Assembly (NCBI RefSeq): GCF_000474275.2
Contig: NZ_ATAE01000067.1
Span: forward strand, 1 to 64,000
Source of the DNA: Alkalihalophilus marmarensis DSM 21297
GTDB lineage: Bacteria; Bacillota; Bacilli; Bacillales; Bacillaceae_D
Direction: 5' to 3'
DNA: 64,000 nucleotides
Shown: in pieces, positions 34,384-42,826 of the stretch
Numbering within the stretch: position 1 is the first letter of the stretch
Layout of the letters: every line of letters begins with the position of its first letter
Program-made: the position numbers and the translations under genes
Notes under the pieces: model-generated
The model's database searches: none
What the model was told of the DNA's origin: nothing
What the model saw: only the letters and a program-made list of their open reading frames with translations

Positions 34384-34998
34384 ATGTCTGTATCAGTTAA
34401 ACGAGGGCTGTTTTATTTAGTAGGGCTCTTAATTTTGTCCTTTGGAATTACAATGACGATCTTAGCTGGGCTTGGAGCAGGTGCATGGGATGCTCTAAAT
34501 GTTGGTTTGTCATTAATGACACCATTTACAGTGGGGAACTGGGTTATTTTCGTCGGGATTATCTTAATAATTTTGAATGCATTATTATCGAAATCAAAGC
34601 CGGAAGTTCTTTCATTAATCACAATTGTGGTATTAGGGTTCTTTATTGACTTTTGGCTGTTAATCGTATTTCCTAATATGTTTATAACCGAAGTGATCTT
34701 GCAATACATTGTTTTATTCGTAGGGATAGTGATGATGGCTTTAGGTATTGCAACATATCTTCAAGCTAAATTTGCTGTCATTCCGATTGATCGTTTTATG
34801 TTTGTCTTACAAGACTTGTTCAAGGTTAAACTTATGGTTGCAAAGACGATTGGAGAGGTGACAGCATTAATCGCGGCTTTCTTTGCAGGCGGGCCGATTG
34901 GTGTTGGAACGATATTAGTTACCTTTTTAATTGGGCCGATGATTCAGTATTTCTTTCCTAAACTTGAGAAAATGGTTTATGGCACAAATGAAGCATAA
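34384..34998 (+). CDS. YczE/YyaS/YitT-type membrane protein
   Basis: The 204-residue protein has five to six membrane segments and the family pattern SFGITMTILAGLGAGAWDAL (20 residues). Members have no settled function; YczE of B. subtilis is needed for bacillaene/surfactin-related regulation in one report I recall, so no role is assigned. ATG 34384 follows GGAGGAATAGTGA. Probably cotranscribed with the MATE gene upstream. Confidence 0.75.
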   Translation: MSVSVKRGLFYLVGLLILSFGITMTILAGLGAGAWDALNVGLSLMTPFTVGNWVIFVGIILIILNALLSKSKPEVLSLITIVVLGFFIDFWLLIVFPNMFITEVILQYIVLFVGIVMMALGIATYLQAKFAVIPIDRFMFVLQDLFKVKLMVAKTIGEVTALIAAFFAGGPIGVGTILVTFLIGPMIQYFFPKLEKMVYGTNEA

Positions 34999-35036
34999 GA
35001 AAAAAGGTCTGACATCATGTCAGGCCTTTTCTTAAT
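34999..35036. terminator. Bidirectional terminator
   Basis: AAAAAGGTCTGACAT pairs with ATGTCAGGCCTTTT, flanked by A and T runs; serves the YczE-like gene and the convergent proC. Confidence 0.88.
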
Positions 35037-35826
35037 TTTTCTTAGCTTTCGCATGGTCATTCGTCGCTTTAACAGCTTCCATAATCGCTGCTTGAAAATG
35101 ATTTTTCTCTAACGATTTCAGGCCAGCATCTGTTGCACCGCCAGGAGAGGTTACTTGCTCTCTTAACAAAGCTGGATCTTTATATGTTTTTAGCATTTCA
35201 GCACTTCCTATAACCATTTCTTGGACTAGCTTTTCTGCTTGATTTTGACTAAGTCCGTATTCAGCAGCCGCAACTTGTAATGCTTCTGTGAAATAATATA
35301 AGAAAGCAGGAGCACTCCCAGTAACTGCTGTAAGGTTGTGGATCTGATCTTCGGTCAATTGTTCTGATGCACCTATGGCGTTCAAAATCATTCTAAGCTG
35401 CTCTTTATGAGCTTCGTTAACATGTTGTCCGTATGTATAGATTGACATCGATTTTCCAACGCTTGCTGCTGTGTTGGGCATAACCCAGGCAACTGGTGTT
35501 TTATTTGGCAGGCGAGCCTCTAAGAATGTTGGATCAACTCCTGCAGCAACGGTAATAACAAATTGACCGTTTATACGCGGAGAAAGATCTTCTAATAACT
35601 GGTCATGGGCACTAGGCGGACAAGCAAGCAAAATTGTATCTGCCTCATCAATCCCCTCGCTCCAATGATTGATTGTTTCGATATGATAGCGTGTTTTTAA
35701 GGAAGCTAATTTTTCTTTATTATGTAAATTTGTGACGGTAACTTTTACATCTCTGTCGTTTTTATGAAGAATTCCAGCGAAAATAGCTTCTGCCATTCGA
35801 CCAGCCCCGATAAATAGTATGTGCAT
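35032..35826 (-). CDS. proC: Pyrroline-5-carboxylate reductase
   Basis: The 264-residue enzyme reduces 1-pyrroline-5-carboxylate to proline with NAD(P)H. It has the N-terminal Rossmann loop FIGAGRMAEAIFAG and the family C-terminal block GSAPAFLYYFTEAL and TSPGGATDAGL, which forms the substrate loop and dimer. Several P5C reductases occur in Bacillus (ProG, ProH, ProI); which one this is cannot be settled, and no other proline gene is adjacent. In a salt-tolerant species extra proline synthesis would complement ectoine. Confidence 0.92.
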   Translation of the reverse strand: MHILFIGAGRMAEAIFAGILHKNDRDVKVTVTNLHNKEKLASLKTRYHIETINHWSEGIDEADTILLACPPSAHDQLLEDLSPRINGQFVITVAAGVDPTFLEARLPNKTPVAWVMPNTAASVGKSMSIYTYGQHVNEAHKEQLRMILNAIGASEQLTEDQIHNLTAVTGSAPAFLYYFTEALQVAAAEYGLSQNQAEKLVQEMVIGSAEMLKTYKDPALLREQVTSPGGATDAGLKSLEKNHFQAAIMEAVKATNDHAKAKKN

Positions 35827-35949
35827 CCCTCATCATCCTTTCTATTCCTATACCGTACCAAAAAGAAGTGGAAACGGAAAGTGACGGATATTTTTTTATT
35901 TCCTGCTTACACTACCGTTAACAATAACATTTAAATTAAGGAGGAAATA

Positions 35950-36801
35950 ATGATGAAGCGGACAATAACGGTTCTTATGATGCTTCTCTTTGTGTGTATT
36001 TCATTTCAAAGCGCACCATATACAGTAATGGCCCAAGGAGATAGTGAAGGGAAAGATGGTAAAGATGAAAAAGTCGCTGAAGCAAAGAAAGATTTTACCA
36101 TTCCAAGCTCAGTTTTGCCTATATCTAAAGAGAATACGTACACAAACCCTACCCAAGACCTTCCTTATCTTCAGCCGAGCACGTTAGCTGAAGAGTTACT
36201 AGGTACAACAGATGTTAAAATTGAAAACCCTGACCTTATCCGAATTTTTAATGAATCAACCATTAACGATTCCAAGCTGGCAATCGGGTTCCGTGCTTCT
36301 ATTTACTTGGGTGAATGGCCGTTAGCTTATGAATCAAATGGAACCGAAGTGAACTGGGAATACCAGAAAGTGAACACTAATTTCATCGATAATCGCGGGG
36401 GACAGTCTCCGCAGAAGCTTGCCTATACTCAGGAACAACAAAAACGTGTGAATGGCGGGTTAACAGCAAAGATACCAAATAGTGAAGCAGTAAAGAAAAT
36501 GATGATGATTAAAGCAGCTGAGCATACAAATTTACCGCTCGCATTTGATACAGTGATTGGTCAAGGAACAAAAAAGAATAATTCGTATCATATTGCCCCT
36601 AAGCAGGTAGGATATTTGCATAGCTATGTGCCAGCAGCACATGAAAAGGGAAAAGTGACTTACGGAGAAGTTTATTTAACGTTTAAAGGCGGCAAACGCA
36701 AACTTGAAGTAAAAAATGTAACACAGCAAGGGGTAGGCGCATGGATTCCTGTTCAAGATCATTTATCCTTTGCCTTTATTGCCGCGAATCAGCCTAAGTA
36801 G
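35950..36801 (+). CDS. yfkD: YfkD-family secreted protein
   Basis: The protein of about 283 residues has a signal peptide (TVLMMLLFVCISFQSAPYTV, 20 residues) and a mature domain matching B. subtilis YfkD in KDFTIPSSVLPISKENTYTN (20 residues) and related blocks. The function of YfkD is unknown. AAGGAGGAAATA precedes tandem ATG codons (35950 and 35953). The gene lies beside the yfkAB-like gene, as in B. subtilis, which supports orthology. A 21-nt array forms its 3' region. Confidence 0.85.
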   Translation: MMKRTITVLMMLLFVCISFQSAPYTVMAQGDSEGKDGKDEKVAEAKKDFTIPSSVLPISKENTYTNPTQDLPYLQPSTLAEELLGTTDVKIENPDLIRIFNESTINDSKLAIGFRASIYLGEWPLAYESNGTEVNWEYQKVNTNFIDNRGGQSPQKLAYTQEQQKRVNGGLTAKIPNSEAVKKMMMIKAAEHTNLPLAFDTVIGQGTKKNNSYHIAPKQVGYLHSYVPAAHEKGKVTYGEVYLTFKGGKRKLEVKNVTQQGVGAWIPVQDHLSFAFIAANQPK

Positions 36802-36833
36802 TAACAGGGTGAATTGGTTTGAGAAGGTATAAT

Positions 36834-37005
36834 TGTATGATTGGGAGTCGTTTATGCGTTAGTTCGTGAGCTGATTGCGCCGATATTTCATGGAATTATA
36901 TGTTTTGCCGGGTTAATTGCGCCAGTCTCGAGTAATTGCGTTACTTCAACTAACATATGCGTCGGTGCGAGGGAGAATTGTATCTGTTCAAAGGATATTT
37001 GCGTC
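36834..37005 (+). repeat. 21-nt periodic degenerate array C
   Basis: Cores begin at 36834, 36855, 36876, 36901, 36918, 36937, 36958, 36979 and 37000. Steps are 21 nt with one of 19 and one 25/17 pair that sums to 42. The array lies between the yfkD stop and the terminator hairpin at 37033 and points into it. Confidence 0.85.
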
Positions 37006-37032
37006 CATCACCTGCTCGTTTATACGGGAAAT

Positions 37033-37065
37033 AAGGAGCTGTCCTCAGGGACAAGCTCCTTTTTC
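37033..37065. terminator. Terminator after yfkD and array C
   Basis: GGAGCTGTCC and GGACAAGCTCC form a stem (one bulged A) followed by TTTTTC. The convergent yfkAB gene ends just to the right. Confidence 0.85.
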
Positions 37066-37066
37066 G

Positions 37067-38179
37067 TTAAATATTTGATTTGCGTTTCGTAAAATCTAGC
37101 TCTTTATAGTACGCATCTTTTACAAGGACATTCGGGCCAAGACATTTAACGGAAGGACAATGGCAAGATAAAGACTTGTTTAATTCAGTGTTTCGCCATG
37201 TTTCGTACGCCTCATTTAAAGATGTGTTTGTAATGTTGCCAAGAGGTGGTGTATCTCCAAAATCAGTTACGATAATGTCTCCGTCAAAAATATTTACATT
37301 TAAGCGTGAACGACCGTCTGGATCATTTCGTACCGTTACATTCTTCTCACTAAATAACCTCTTTTGAAGGAGAAGGTCATCCGCGTTCTCACTACAAGGG
37401 TAAAATGGTAAAGTGCCAAATAACATCCATGTATCAGGGTCTCGTACGTCAAGGAGTCGGTGGATGCCAGCACGGATCTCATCTAATGAGGCCACTTCAA
37501 GAGTCGAAGCGAAGTCGCTAGGGTACATAGGGTGCACCTCATGTCTTTGGCAGCCCATTTCTACAATTTGTTGATGAATCTTATCTAAGTGAGGAAGCGT
37601 TCGTTTGTTAATCATCGTTTCCGCTGATACGATAACCCCTCGTTTGGTTAATTCTTTTGCATTGTTAACCATGCGTTCAAATAGAGCTCCACGCTGCTCG
37701 TAGCTCGGTTTACGTTCCATCACCGCAAATCCAATTTCCGCAAAATCATTTACACTTCCGTAATTATGAGAGATATGAAGAACATCGAGATATGGAATGA
37801 TTTTTTCATACCGCTTTAAATCAAGTGTTAAGTTGGAGTTGATTTGTGTACGGACTCCACGTTCATGCGCATACTTTAGTAACGGAACGACATATTGATC
37901 GACCGATTTCATCGAGAGCATAGGTTCTCCGCCAGTAATACTAAATGCTTTTAAATGAGGAATTTCATCTAATCGCTTAATAAGTAAATCAAGCGGCAGT
38001 GGAGTCGGGTCTTTATGCTGCAGGGTGTAACCGACTGCACAATGTTCACACCTCATATTACAAAGGGTAGTCGTAGTGAACTCGATGTTTGTAAGTTCTT
38101 GTCTGCCAAAAGAGATGATATCTTCATAAGCCTCCCATGGGTCATAGGAGGGGGTGATTTTTGGTAATGTTTGATTCAA
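37067..38179 (-). CDS. yfkAB: Radical SAM protein YfkAB
   Basis: The 370-residue protein is a radical SAM enzyme: the cluster motif is CNMRCEHC with C40, C44 and C47, followed by SITGGEPMLS. The C-terminal part has a cysteine-rich SPASM-like end (SLSCHCPSVKCLGPNVLV, 18 residues), suggesting an auxiliary cluster. It matches YfkA/YfkB of B. subtilis as one continuous frame. Substrate unknown; a peptide-modifying or cofactor role is possible, but no precursor peptide is obvious beside it. Confidence 0.88.
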   Translation of the reverse strand: MNQTLPKITPSYDPWEAYEDIISFGRQELTNIEFTTTTLCNMRCEHCAVGYTLQHKDPTPLPLDLLIKRLDEIPHLKAFSITGGEPMLSMKSVDQYVVPLLKYAHERGVRTQINSNLTLDLKRYEKIIPYLDVLHISHNYGSVNDFAEIGFAVMERKPSYEQRGALFERMVNNAKELTKRGVIVSAETMINKRTLPHLDKIHQQIVEMGCQRHEVHPMYPSDFASTLEVASLDEIRAGIHRLLDVRDPDTWMLFGTLPFYPCSENADDLLLQKRLFSEKNVTVRNDPDGRSRLNVNIFDGDIIVTDFGDTPPLGNITNTSLNEAYETWRNTELNKSLSCHCPSVKCLGPNVLVKDAYYKELDFTKRKSNI

Positions 38180-38436
38180 AAAAATCGAACTCCTTACTTT
38201 AGTTACAGTTCTGCATATGCAACATGCAAAACATCATGAATTCTCATACTAACCCTAATCATAACGTAAATAGAAAGTAAGAAAAAGACTTAACAACAAT
38301 TGACATCCCGTTCCTTAGTTGTCCCGATCAATTGAATCTGTTAAACTTTAAGCAGTTTTAATGAAGAGTACGTTACGTATGACATGTTAGATCGAATGAA
38401 TATAAAAGTAAATGTACTATAAAGGAGCGATTAAGA

Positions 38437-38625
38437 GTGGGCGGAGCTATTCACAACAAGAAAGAACAAATGGATTACCTGCACCGCAGGTTAGATTTAG
38501 TAATGAGTGTACTGGATTCAATCGACCCCGAAGATGCTGGTGTTGAAGAGATTGATCGATTACTTGCTATGCTGGATGATATTGAAGTAAAGTGTAAGCA
38601 ATTCCGTAACGATTGGTCTGAATAA
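38437..38625 (+). CDS. yfkK: YfkK-like DUF1128 protein
   Basis: The 62-residue protein matches the DUF1128 family (YfkK): DYLHRRLDLVMSVLDSIDPE (20 residues) and KCKQFRNDW. It is helical and acidic, function unknown. The GTG start has AAAGGAGCG 7-8 nt upstream. It is followed after 12 bp by the phosphatase gene, so they are cotranscribed. Slightly shorter than the B. subtilis protein as I recall it. Confidence 0.82.
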   Translation: MGGAIHNKKEQMDYLHRRLDLVMSVLDSIDPEDAGVEEIDRLLAMLDDIEVKCKQFRNDWSE

Positions 38626-38637
38626 GGAGGCATTTAA

Positions 38638-39276
38638 ATGAATCTTTATTTAATCCGTCACGGTGAATCAGAAGGTAATCGATTAGGTAAGATTCAAGGC
38701 TGGAGTGATTTTCCTCTTTCTGAGCTAGGAAAAAAACAAGCATTAAAGCTTGGAAACTTCTTTCAAGGAATTCAACTCGATTATCTATACAGCAGTGACT
38801 TAACCCGCGCACACGATACGGCTCTTGCAATTGGAAGCGAAAAAGACCTGACCGTTCATAAATGGGAGAAAGTCCGTGAAGTAAACTTAGGTCCGTTTCA
38901 AGGGTTATCACGCGATGAGATCTATGAACAATTTCCTAAAGTGAGAGAAACATCGATTCTAACCTCAGGCATTGCTGGAACAGAGTCTGTTCACGAGCTG
39001 ACAGACCGATGTAAATACGTTGTTGACCAATTAAATAGGGCACATAAAAACGACCATGTTGCCATCGTTTCACATGGCGGCTTCATTAGTATTTTCCTCA
39101 CGTATCTTATGATTGGTGACAATTGGGGAGAATTTCACCGTCCGTTTCAGATAGGGAATACAAGTATTTCACATATTGAGTGGAGTAAATCAGGCAAGCC
39201 ATTATTTCATTACATTAATCGAGACCATCACTTATCGATGGAAGGAATGGCCTCAAAAAAAATGGGCTTATTATAA
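38638..39276 (+). CDS. Histidine phosphatase family protein (phosphoglycerate mutase-like)
   Basis: The 212-residue enzyme has the phosphohistidine motif LIRHGESEGNRLGKIQGW (18 residues), the second arginine region YSSDLTRAHDTA and the second histidine in IVSHGGFISIFL. This pattern fits broad-specificity phosphatases (PhoE-like) rather than true phosphoglycerate mutases. Substrate unknown. AGGAGGCATTTAA precedes the ATG; second gene of the yfkK operon. Confidence 0.88.
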   Translation: MNLYLIRHGESEGNRLGKIQGWSDFPLSELGKKQALKLGNFFQGIQLDYLYSSDLTRAHDTALAIGSEKDLTVHKWEKVREVNLGPFQGLSRDEIYEQFPKVRETSILTSGIAGTESVHELTDRCKYVVDQLNRAHKNDHVAIVSHGGFISIFLTYLMIGDNWGEFHRPFQIGNTSISHIEWSKSGKPLFHYINRDHHLSMEGMASKKMGLL

Positions 39277-39284
39277 TTTTATAC

Positions 39285-39327
39285 ATAAAAAAGGCGTTAT
39301 GGAGCAGTGTTCCCTAGCGTCTTTTTA
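39285..39327 (+). terminator. Imperfect terminator after the phosphatase gene
   Basis: AAAAAAGGCGTTATGG and CCCTAGCGTCTTTTT form an imperfect stem with mismatches, then TTTTTAATT. Confidence 0.55.
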
Positions 39328-39411
39328 ATTGCTCCCTTTTTTTGATGGTTTACAAGTGAGATAACTATGAGACAATAGAAGGACGTTATAAAATAGAAAG
39401 TGGGAAAAACA

Positions 39412-39585
39412 GTGCGAAAAAATAAATTTGATAAAAATGAAAAGGTATTACTTAAGTCTTTAAAAGAGACGGTCACAGTGAATAAATTCAGCTACGTGCC
39501 GAATATGAAACGTTACTCCTACACAGTCAAAGAATATCCCCACACTTTCTATTTTGAAGAAGAATTAGAACAACTTACAACTTAA
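39412..39585 (+). CDS. Small basic hypothetical protein
   Basis: The protein of about 57 residues reads RKNKFDKNEKVLLKSLKE near the start and has YVPNMKRYSYTVKEYP further on, a pattern of beta strands with many Lys and Tyr. I do not recognise a named family. The GTG at 39412 has AAGTGGG 6 nt upstream; an in-frame GTG at 39400 lacks a ribosome site. No membrane segment or signal peptide. Confidence 0.6.
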   Translation: MRKNKFDKNEKVLLKSLKETVTVNKFSYVPNMKRYSYTVKEYPHTFYFEEELEQLTT

Positions 39586-39597
39586 ATTTGCTTTTCC

Positions 39598-39618
39598 TCA
39601 TCATAACTGTTATGATGA
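39598..39618. other. Perfect palindrome upstream of the cold-shock gene
   Basis: TCATCATAAC and GTTATGATGA form an inverted repeat around one T. No T run follows. It could be an operator or part of a weak terminator of the small gene upstream. Confidence 0.45.
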
Positions 39619-39688
39619 ACTTACATTATTTTTGTTCGGATATCTCGATAAAGTTAAGCCTTTCTTTTACAAGTGGTTTTCTTTCTAT

Positions 39689-39731
39689 TGGATTACATGA
39701 GCAAGAGTAGTAATAATATGTGGGTAATCCA
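39689..39731 (+). other. Cold-shock leader with alternative helices
   Basis: TGGATTAC (39689-39696) is complementary to GTAATCCA (39724-39731), which can alternatively be part of the small local hairpin GTGGGTAATCCAC. Both lie within 20 nt of the GGAGG ribosome site of the csp gene. Long structured leaders that respond to temperature are known for cspA-type mRNAs; the switch here is inferred from complementarity. Confidence 0.4.
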
Positions 39732-39747
39732 CGATGGAGGAATTTTC

Positions 39748-39945
39748 ATGACACAAGGTACAGTTAAATGGTTCAACGCAGAAAAAGGTTTCGGTTTCAT
39801 CGAAGTTGAAGGTGGAGACGACGTATTCGTACACTTCTCAGCTATCCAAGGTGAAGGTTTCAAATCACTTGAAGAAGGTCAAGCTGTTTCATTTGAAATC
39901 GAGCAAGGCGCTCGCGGACCTCAAGCTGCAAACGTACAGAAGTAA
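39748..39945 (+). CDS. Cold-shock protein, Csp family
   Basis: The 65-residue cold-shock domain protein binds single-stranded RNA and DNA as an RNA chaperone. The RNP1 motif is [10 protein letters not shown] and RNP2 is [11 protein letters not shown]; the start [16 protein letters not shown] is typical. TGGAGGAATTTTTC precedes the ATG at 39748, and upstream in-frame codons belong to the leader. It is monocistronic with its own terminator. Which of the CspB/C/D paralogues it corresponds to cannot be decided. Confidence 0.95.
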   Translation: MTQGTVKWFNAEKGFGFIEVEGGDDVFVHFSAIQGEGFKSLEEGQAVSFEIEQGARGPQAANVQK

Positions 39946-39951
39946 TAACAG

Positions 39952-39980
39952 AAAGGACTCCTTAATGGGGTCCTTTTTTT
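39952..39980 (+). terminator. Terminator after the cold-shock gene
   Basis: AAAGGACTCC pairs with GGGGTCCTTT and is followed by a T run. Confidence 0.88.
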
Positions 39981-40091
39981 ATTTGTGTTCGCATCTGTAG
40001 ACGCTTTCAATTTGGTCTTTCGGAATGTTTAGACTAGCAGTATAATAGAAGACGAAGAACATAGAGAAGAACGGAAAAGGAGCTGGCAGAA

Positions 40092-41636
40092 GTGGAGAAA
40101 TTGCAACAAAGCATGTATGAGTTAATCGTGGAAACATCAACAAACTTACCGAATGATGTACGTCGTGCGATTGCTAAGGCAAAAGCACAAGAGAATGCAG
40201 GCACAAGAGCAGCACTTTCTTTATCAACAATTACAGAGAATATTGAAATGGCAGATGAGAAAGTGTCACCTATTTGTCAGGACACGGGTATGCCTACGTT
40301 TGAAATTAAAACTCCTGTAGGCGTAAACCAAATCGAAATTAAAAAAGCCATTCATAAAGCAATGGAGCAAGCAACAGCTGATGGAAAGCTTCGTCCGAAC
40401 TCTGTTGATTCCTTAACAGGTAAAAACAGCGGCAACAACCTAGGTGGTGGGACACCGGTTATTCATTTTTCTCAATGGGAAGAAGATGTGATTGATGTCC
40501 GCTTAATCTTAAAGGGCGGCGGCTGTGAAAATAAAAATGTACAGTACAGCTTACCGGCAGAGTTAGAAGGACTCGGCCGTGCTGGACGTGACCTTGATGG
40601 TATTCGCAAGTGTATTATGCACTCTGTCTACCAAGCACAAGGACAAGGCTGTAGTGCGGGCTTCATTGGTGTTGGAATTGGCGGCGATCGTACAACGAGT
40701 TATTCCTTAGCTAAGGAGCAATTATTCCGCACAGTAGATGATGTAAACCCGGTTGAAGACCTTAAGAAGCTTGAAGATTATGTAATGGAAAATGCTAATA
40801 AACTTGGTATTGGAACAATGGGATTCGGCGGAGAAGCGACATTACTCGGCTGTAAAATTGGAGCAATGAACCGCTTACCAGCAAGCTTCTTTGTATCCGT
40901 AGCGTACAACTGCTGGGCATATCGCCGTTTAGGTGTAGTTATTGATCAATCAACTGGTGATATTAAAGAGTGGTTATACAAAGATGGCGAAACAGTTGAT
41001 CTAAATACGGCGAGCAAAGAGATTGCCGCAACAGCTGAAGTACAGGAAGAAACACGTGAAGTGGTTCTTGAAGCACCAATCACTGAAGAACAAATTCGTG
41101 ATCTTAAAGTCGGGGATGTTGTCATTATTAACGGAATGATGCATACAGGCCGTGATGCGATTCACCATCACCTAATGGATCATGATGCACCAATTGATTT
41201 GAACGGACAAATTATTTACCACTGTGGTCCAGTAATGCTTAAGGACGAAGAAGGAAACTGGCATGTGAAAGCGGCCGGTCCTACGACAAGTATTCGTGAA
41301 GAGCCTTATCAAGGTGATATCATGAAGAAATTTGGTATCCGAGCAGTAATGGGTAAAGGCGGTATGGGACCTAAGACACTTAAAGCTTTAGAGGAGCATG
41401 GCGGCGTCTACTTAAATGCCATTGGCGGTGCGGCTCAGTATTATGCTGACTGTATCAAAGAAGTAAAAGGTGTAGACTTAATGGAGTTTGGAATCCCAGA
41501 AGCGATGTGGCACCTAGAAGTAGAAGGGTTTGCTGCAATTGTAACGATGGATTCACACGGCAACAGTCTGCATGCTGATGTGGATAAATCTTCACTTGAA
41601 AAATTAGCTGAATTTAAAGAGCCGGTATTTAAATAA
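40092..41636 (+). CDS. fumA: Fumarate hydratase, class I (iron-sulfur)
   Basis: The 514-residue enzyme combines the alpha-like and beta-like domains of class I fumarases/tartrate dehydratases in one chain and carries a [4Fe-4S] cluster. Cysteine regions visible are SPICQDTGMP, LKGGGCENKN and QGQGCSAGFIG; the C-terminal domain has GRDAIHHHL and GPTTSIREEPYQGD. It interconverts fumarate and malate. B. subtilis uses class II FumC instead, so this is a notable alternative. GTG start, with AAAAGGAG about 9 nt upstream. Monocistronic. Confidence 0.92.
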   Translation: MEKLQQSMYELIVETSTNLPNDVRRAIAKAKAQENAGTRAALSLSTITENIEMADEKVSPICQDTGMPTFEIKTPVGVNQIEIKKAIHKAMEQATADGKLRPNSVDSLTGKNSGNNLGGGTPVIHFSQWEEDVIDVRLILKGGGCENKNVQYSLPAELEGLGRAGRDLDGIRKCIMHSVYQAQGQGCSAGFIGVGIGGDRTTSYSLAKEQLFRTVDDVNPVEDLKKLEDYVMENANKLGIGTMGFGGEATLLGCKIGAMNRLPASFFVSVAYNCWAYRRLGVVIDQSTGDIKEWLYKDGETVDLNTASKEIAATAEVQEETREVVLEAPITEEQIRDLKVGDVVIINGMMHTGRDAIHHHLMDHDAPIDLNGQIIYHCGPVMLKDEEGNWHVKAAGPTTSIREEPYQGDIMKKFGIRAVMGKGGMGPKTLKALEEHGGVYLNAIGGAAQYYADCIKEVKGVDLMEFGIPEAMWHLEVEGFAAIVTMDSHGNSLHADVDKSSLEKLAEFKEPVFK

Positions 41637-41650
41637 GTATTTGTTGAACA

Positions 41651-41684
41651 GGAAGCTGCCTTGTACAAGGCAGCTTTTTCCTCG
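41651..41684. terminator. Terminator after fumarase, shared with array D
   Basis: GGAAGCTGCCTTGT pairs with ACAAGGCAGCTTTTTCC and is followed by Ts. It stands at the end of array D on the minus strand. Confidence 0.85.
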
Positions 41685-41699
41685 TTTCTGAAGTTACAC

Positions 41700-41870
41700 A
41701 ATTCTTCCGTTAAAAAGATCAAATAATGATTAACAACGACGCATATCGTGGTTGAAAGGCCGCAATAGTGTGTAATTAGCGCAATGTAAATGGCAAAGGA
41801 CACAATTACATTTCATACCCACGCAATAAGCTTATCAACAGGCGCATAAACAGTGTGAAAAAATTCAATT
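41700..41870 (-). repeat. 21-nt periodic degenerate array D
   Basis: Minus-strand cores end at 41700, (41721 degenerate), 41742, 41763, 41782, 41803, 41824, 41845 and 41866; steps are 21 nt with one of 19. On the plus strand they read GACGCA, CCGCAAT, AGCGCAAT, ACACAAT and ACGCAAT. The array points into the hairpin at 41651-41684. It lies between two plus-strand genes, so unlike the others it is antisense to neighbouring transcription. Confidence 0.85.
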
Positions 41871-42021
41871 ATGTGCAGTTCAGTCACTATACAAGTTCCG
41901 CAAGCCAAGTCTCTCATCACCTACGATACATCCTTCCTTATATTGTCTAATCAATGAAAAGCATACATATTGCACTGTACTAGTGACAAACTAAGAAAAA
42001 AGTGAGGGAGTATGATACATC

Positions 42022-42822
42022 ATGATCAAAAAAACAACCGTCCTCCTCTTTCTTTTCTTCGTTTGTTTCAACATAACAGCAGGCGGCATTCATGCTTACG
42101 ACTCCAAAACGTATAACTGGAGCTTCAAACCTGTAAAAGATAATAAGCCTGTTACAACCGAGCCTCTTTATATTCAGATGCTCGAAGATACAGGAGGCTT
42201 CTTTATCGGGGATACAACGAAAAAAGAATTGTACTTAACGTTCGATAATGGGTATGAAAATGGATACACTGAGAAGATTTTAGATGTGTTAAAAGAAAAA
42301 GAAGTACCAGCTGCGTTCTTTGTCACCGGTCATTACTTAGATTCTGCATCAGACCTTGTAGTGAGAATGGTCAATGAGGGCCATATTGTCGGTAATCACT
42401 CTTGGCATCATCCAAGTCTTCCTGAAATCGGTGAGGGAAGATTGATGGAAGAGTTAACTAAGGTAAAGAACAGATTTACAGAACTCACAGGCGAAAAAGA
42501 GATGCATTACCTCAGACCTCCTCGAGGACAATTCAGCGAACGTTCGTTAGCTTTATCTGCCAAATTAGGCTACACCAATGTATTTTGGTCCATGGCTTAT
42601 AAAGATTGGGAAGTGAATAATCAAAAAGGCGGACAGTACGCATATGATCAAATCATGAAACGAATTCACCCAGGAGCCATCATGCTGATACACTCTATTT
42701 CTAGTGACAATGCAGAAGCTCTGCCAAAAGTAATCGATGAGGCTAGAAAACAAGGCTACACCTTCAAAAGCCTAGATGACTACATGTTCAGCCAAAAAAT
42801 CGAACAACTCCCATTTCCATAA
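42022..42822 (+). CDS. pdaA: Polysaccharide deacetylase PdaA (muramic delta-lactam synthesis)
   Basis: The 266-residue protein has a signal peptide (TVLLFLFFVCFNITAGGIHA, 20 residues) and a carbohydrate esterase 4 domain with LTFDNGYENGYT (Asp of the catalytic pair), the metal motif HSWHHPS and RPPRGQFSERSL. PdaA removes N-acetyl groups from muramic acid for spore cortex delta-lactam and is needed for germination in B. subtilis, where the gene also lies in the yfj/yfk region. Short ribosome site GTGAGGGAG upstream. It is probably expressed from a sporulation promoter, which I cannot locate. Confidence 0.92.
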   Translation: MIKKTTVLLFLFFVCFNITAGGIHAYDSKTYNWSFKPVKDNKPVTTEPLYIQMLEDTGGFFIGDTTKKELYLTFDNGYENGYTEKILDVLKEKEVPAAFFVTGHYLDSASDLVVRMVNEGHIVGNHSWHHPSLPEIGEGRLMEELTKVKNRFTELTGEKEMHYLRPPRGQFSERSLALSAKLGYTNVFWSMAYKDWEVNNQKGGQYAYDQIMKRIHPGAIMLIHSISSDNAEALPKVIDEARKQGYTFKSLDDYMFSQKIEQLPFP

Positions 42823-42826
42823 GAAA

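Noticed and set aside
36841-37092. Second cysteine-periodic open frame
   Set aside because: Same cause as above: array C read in one frame, running into the terminator and the end of the convergent yfkAB gene.
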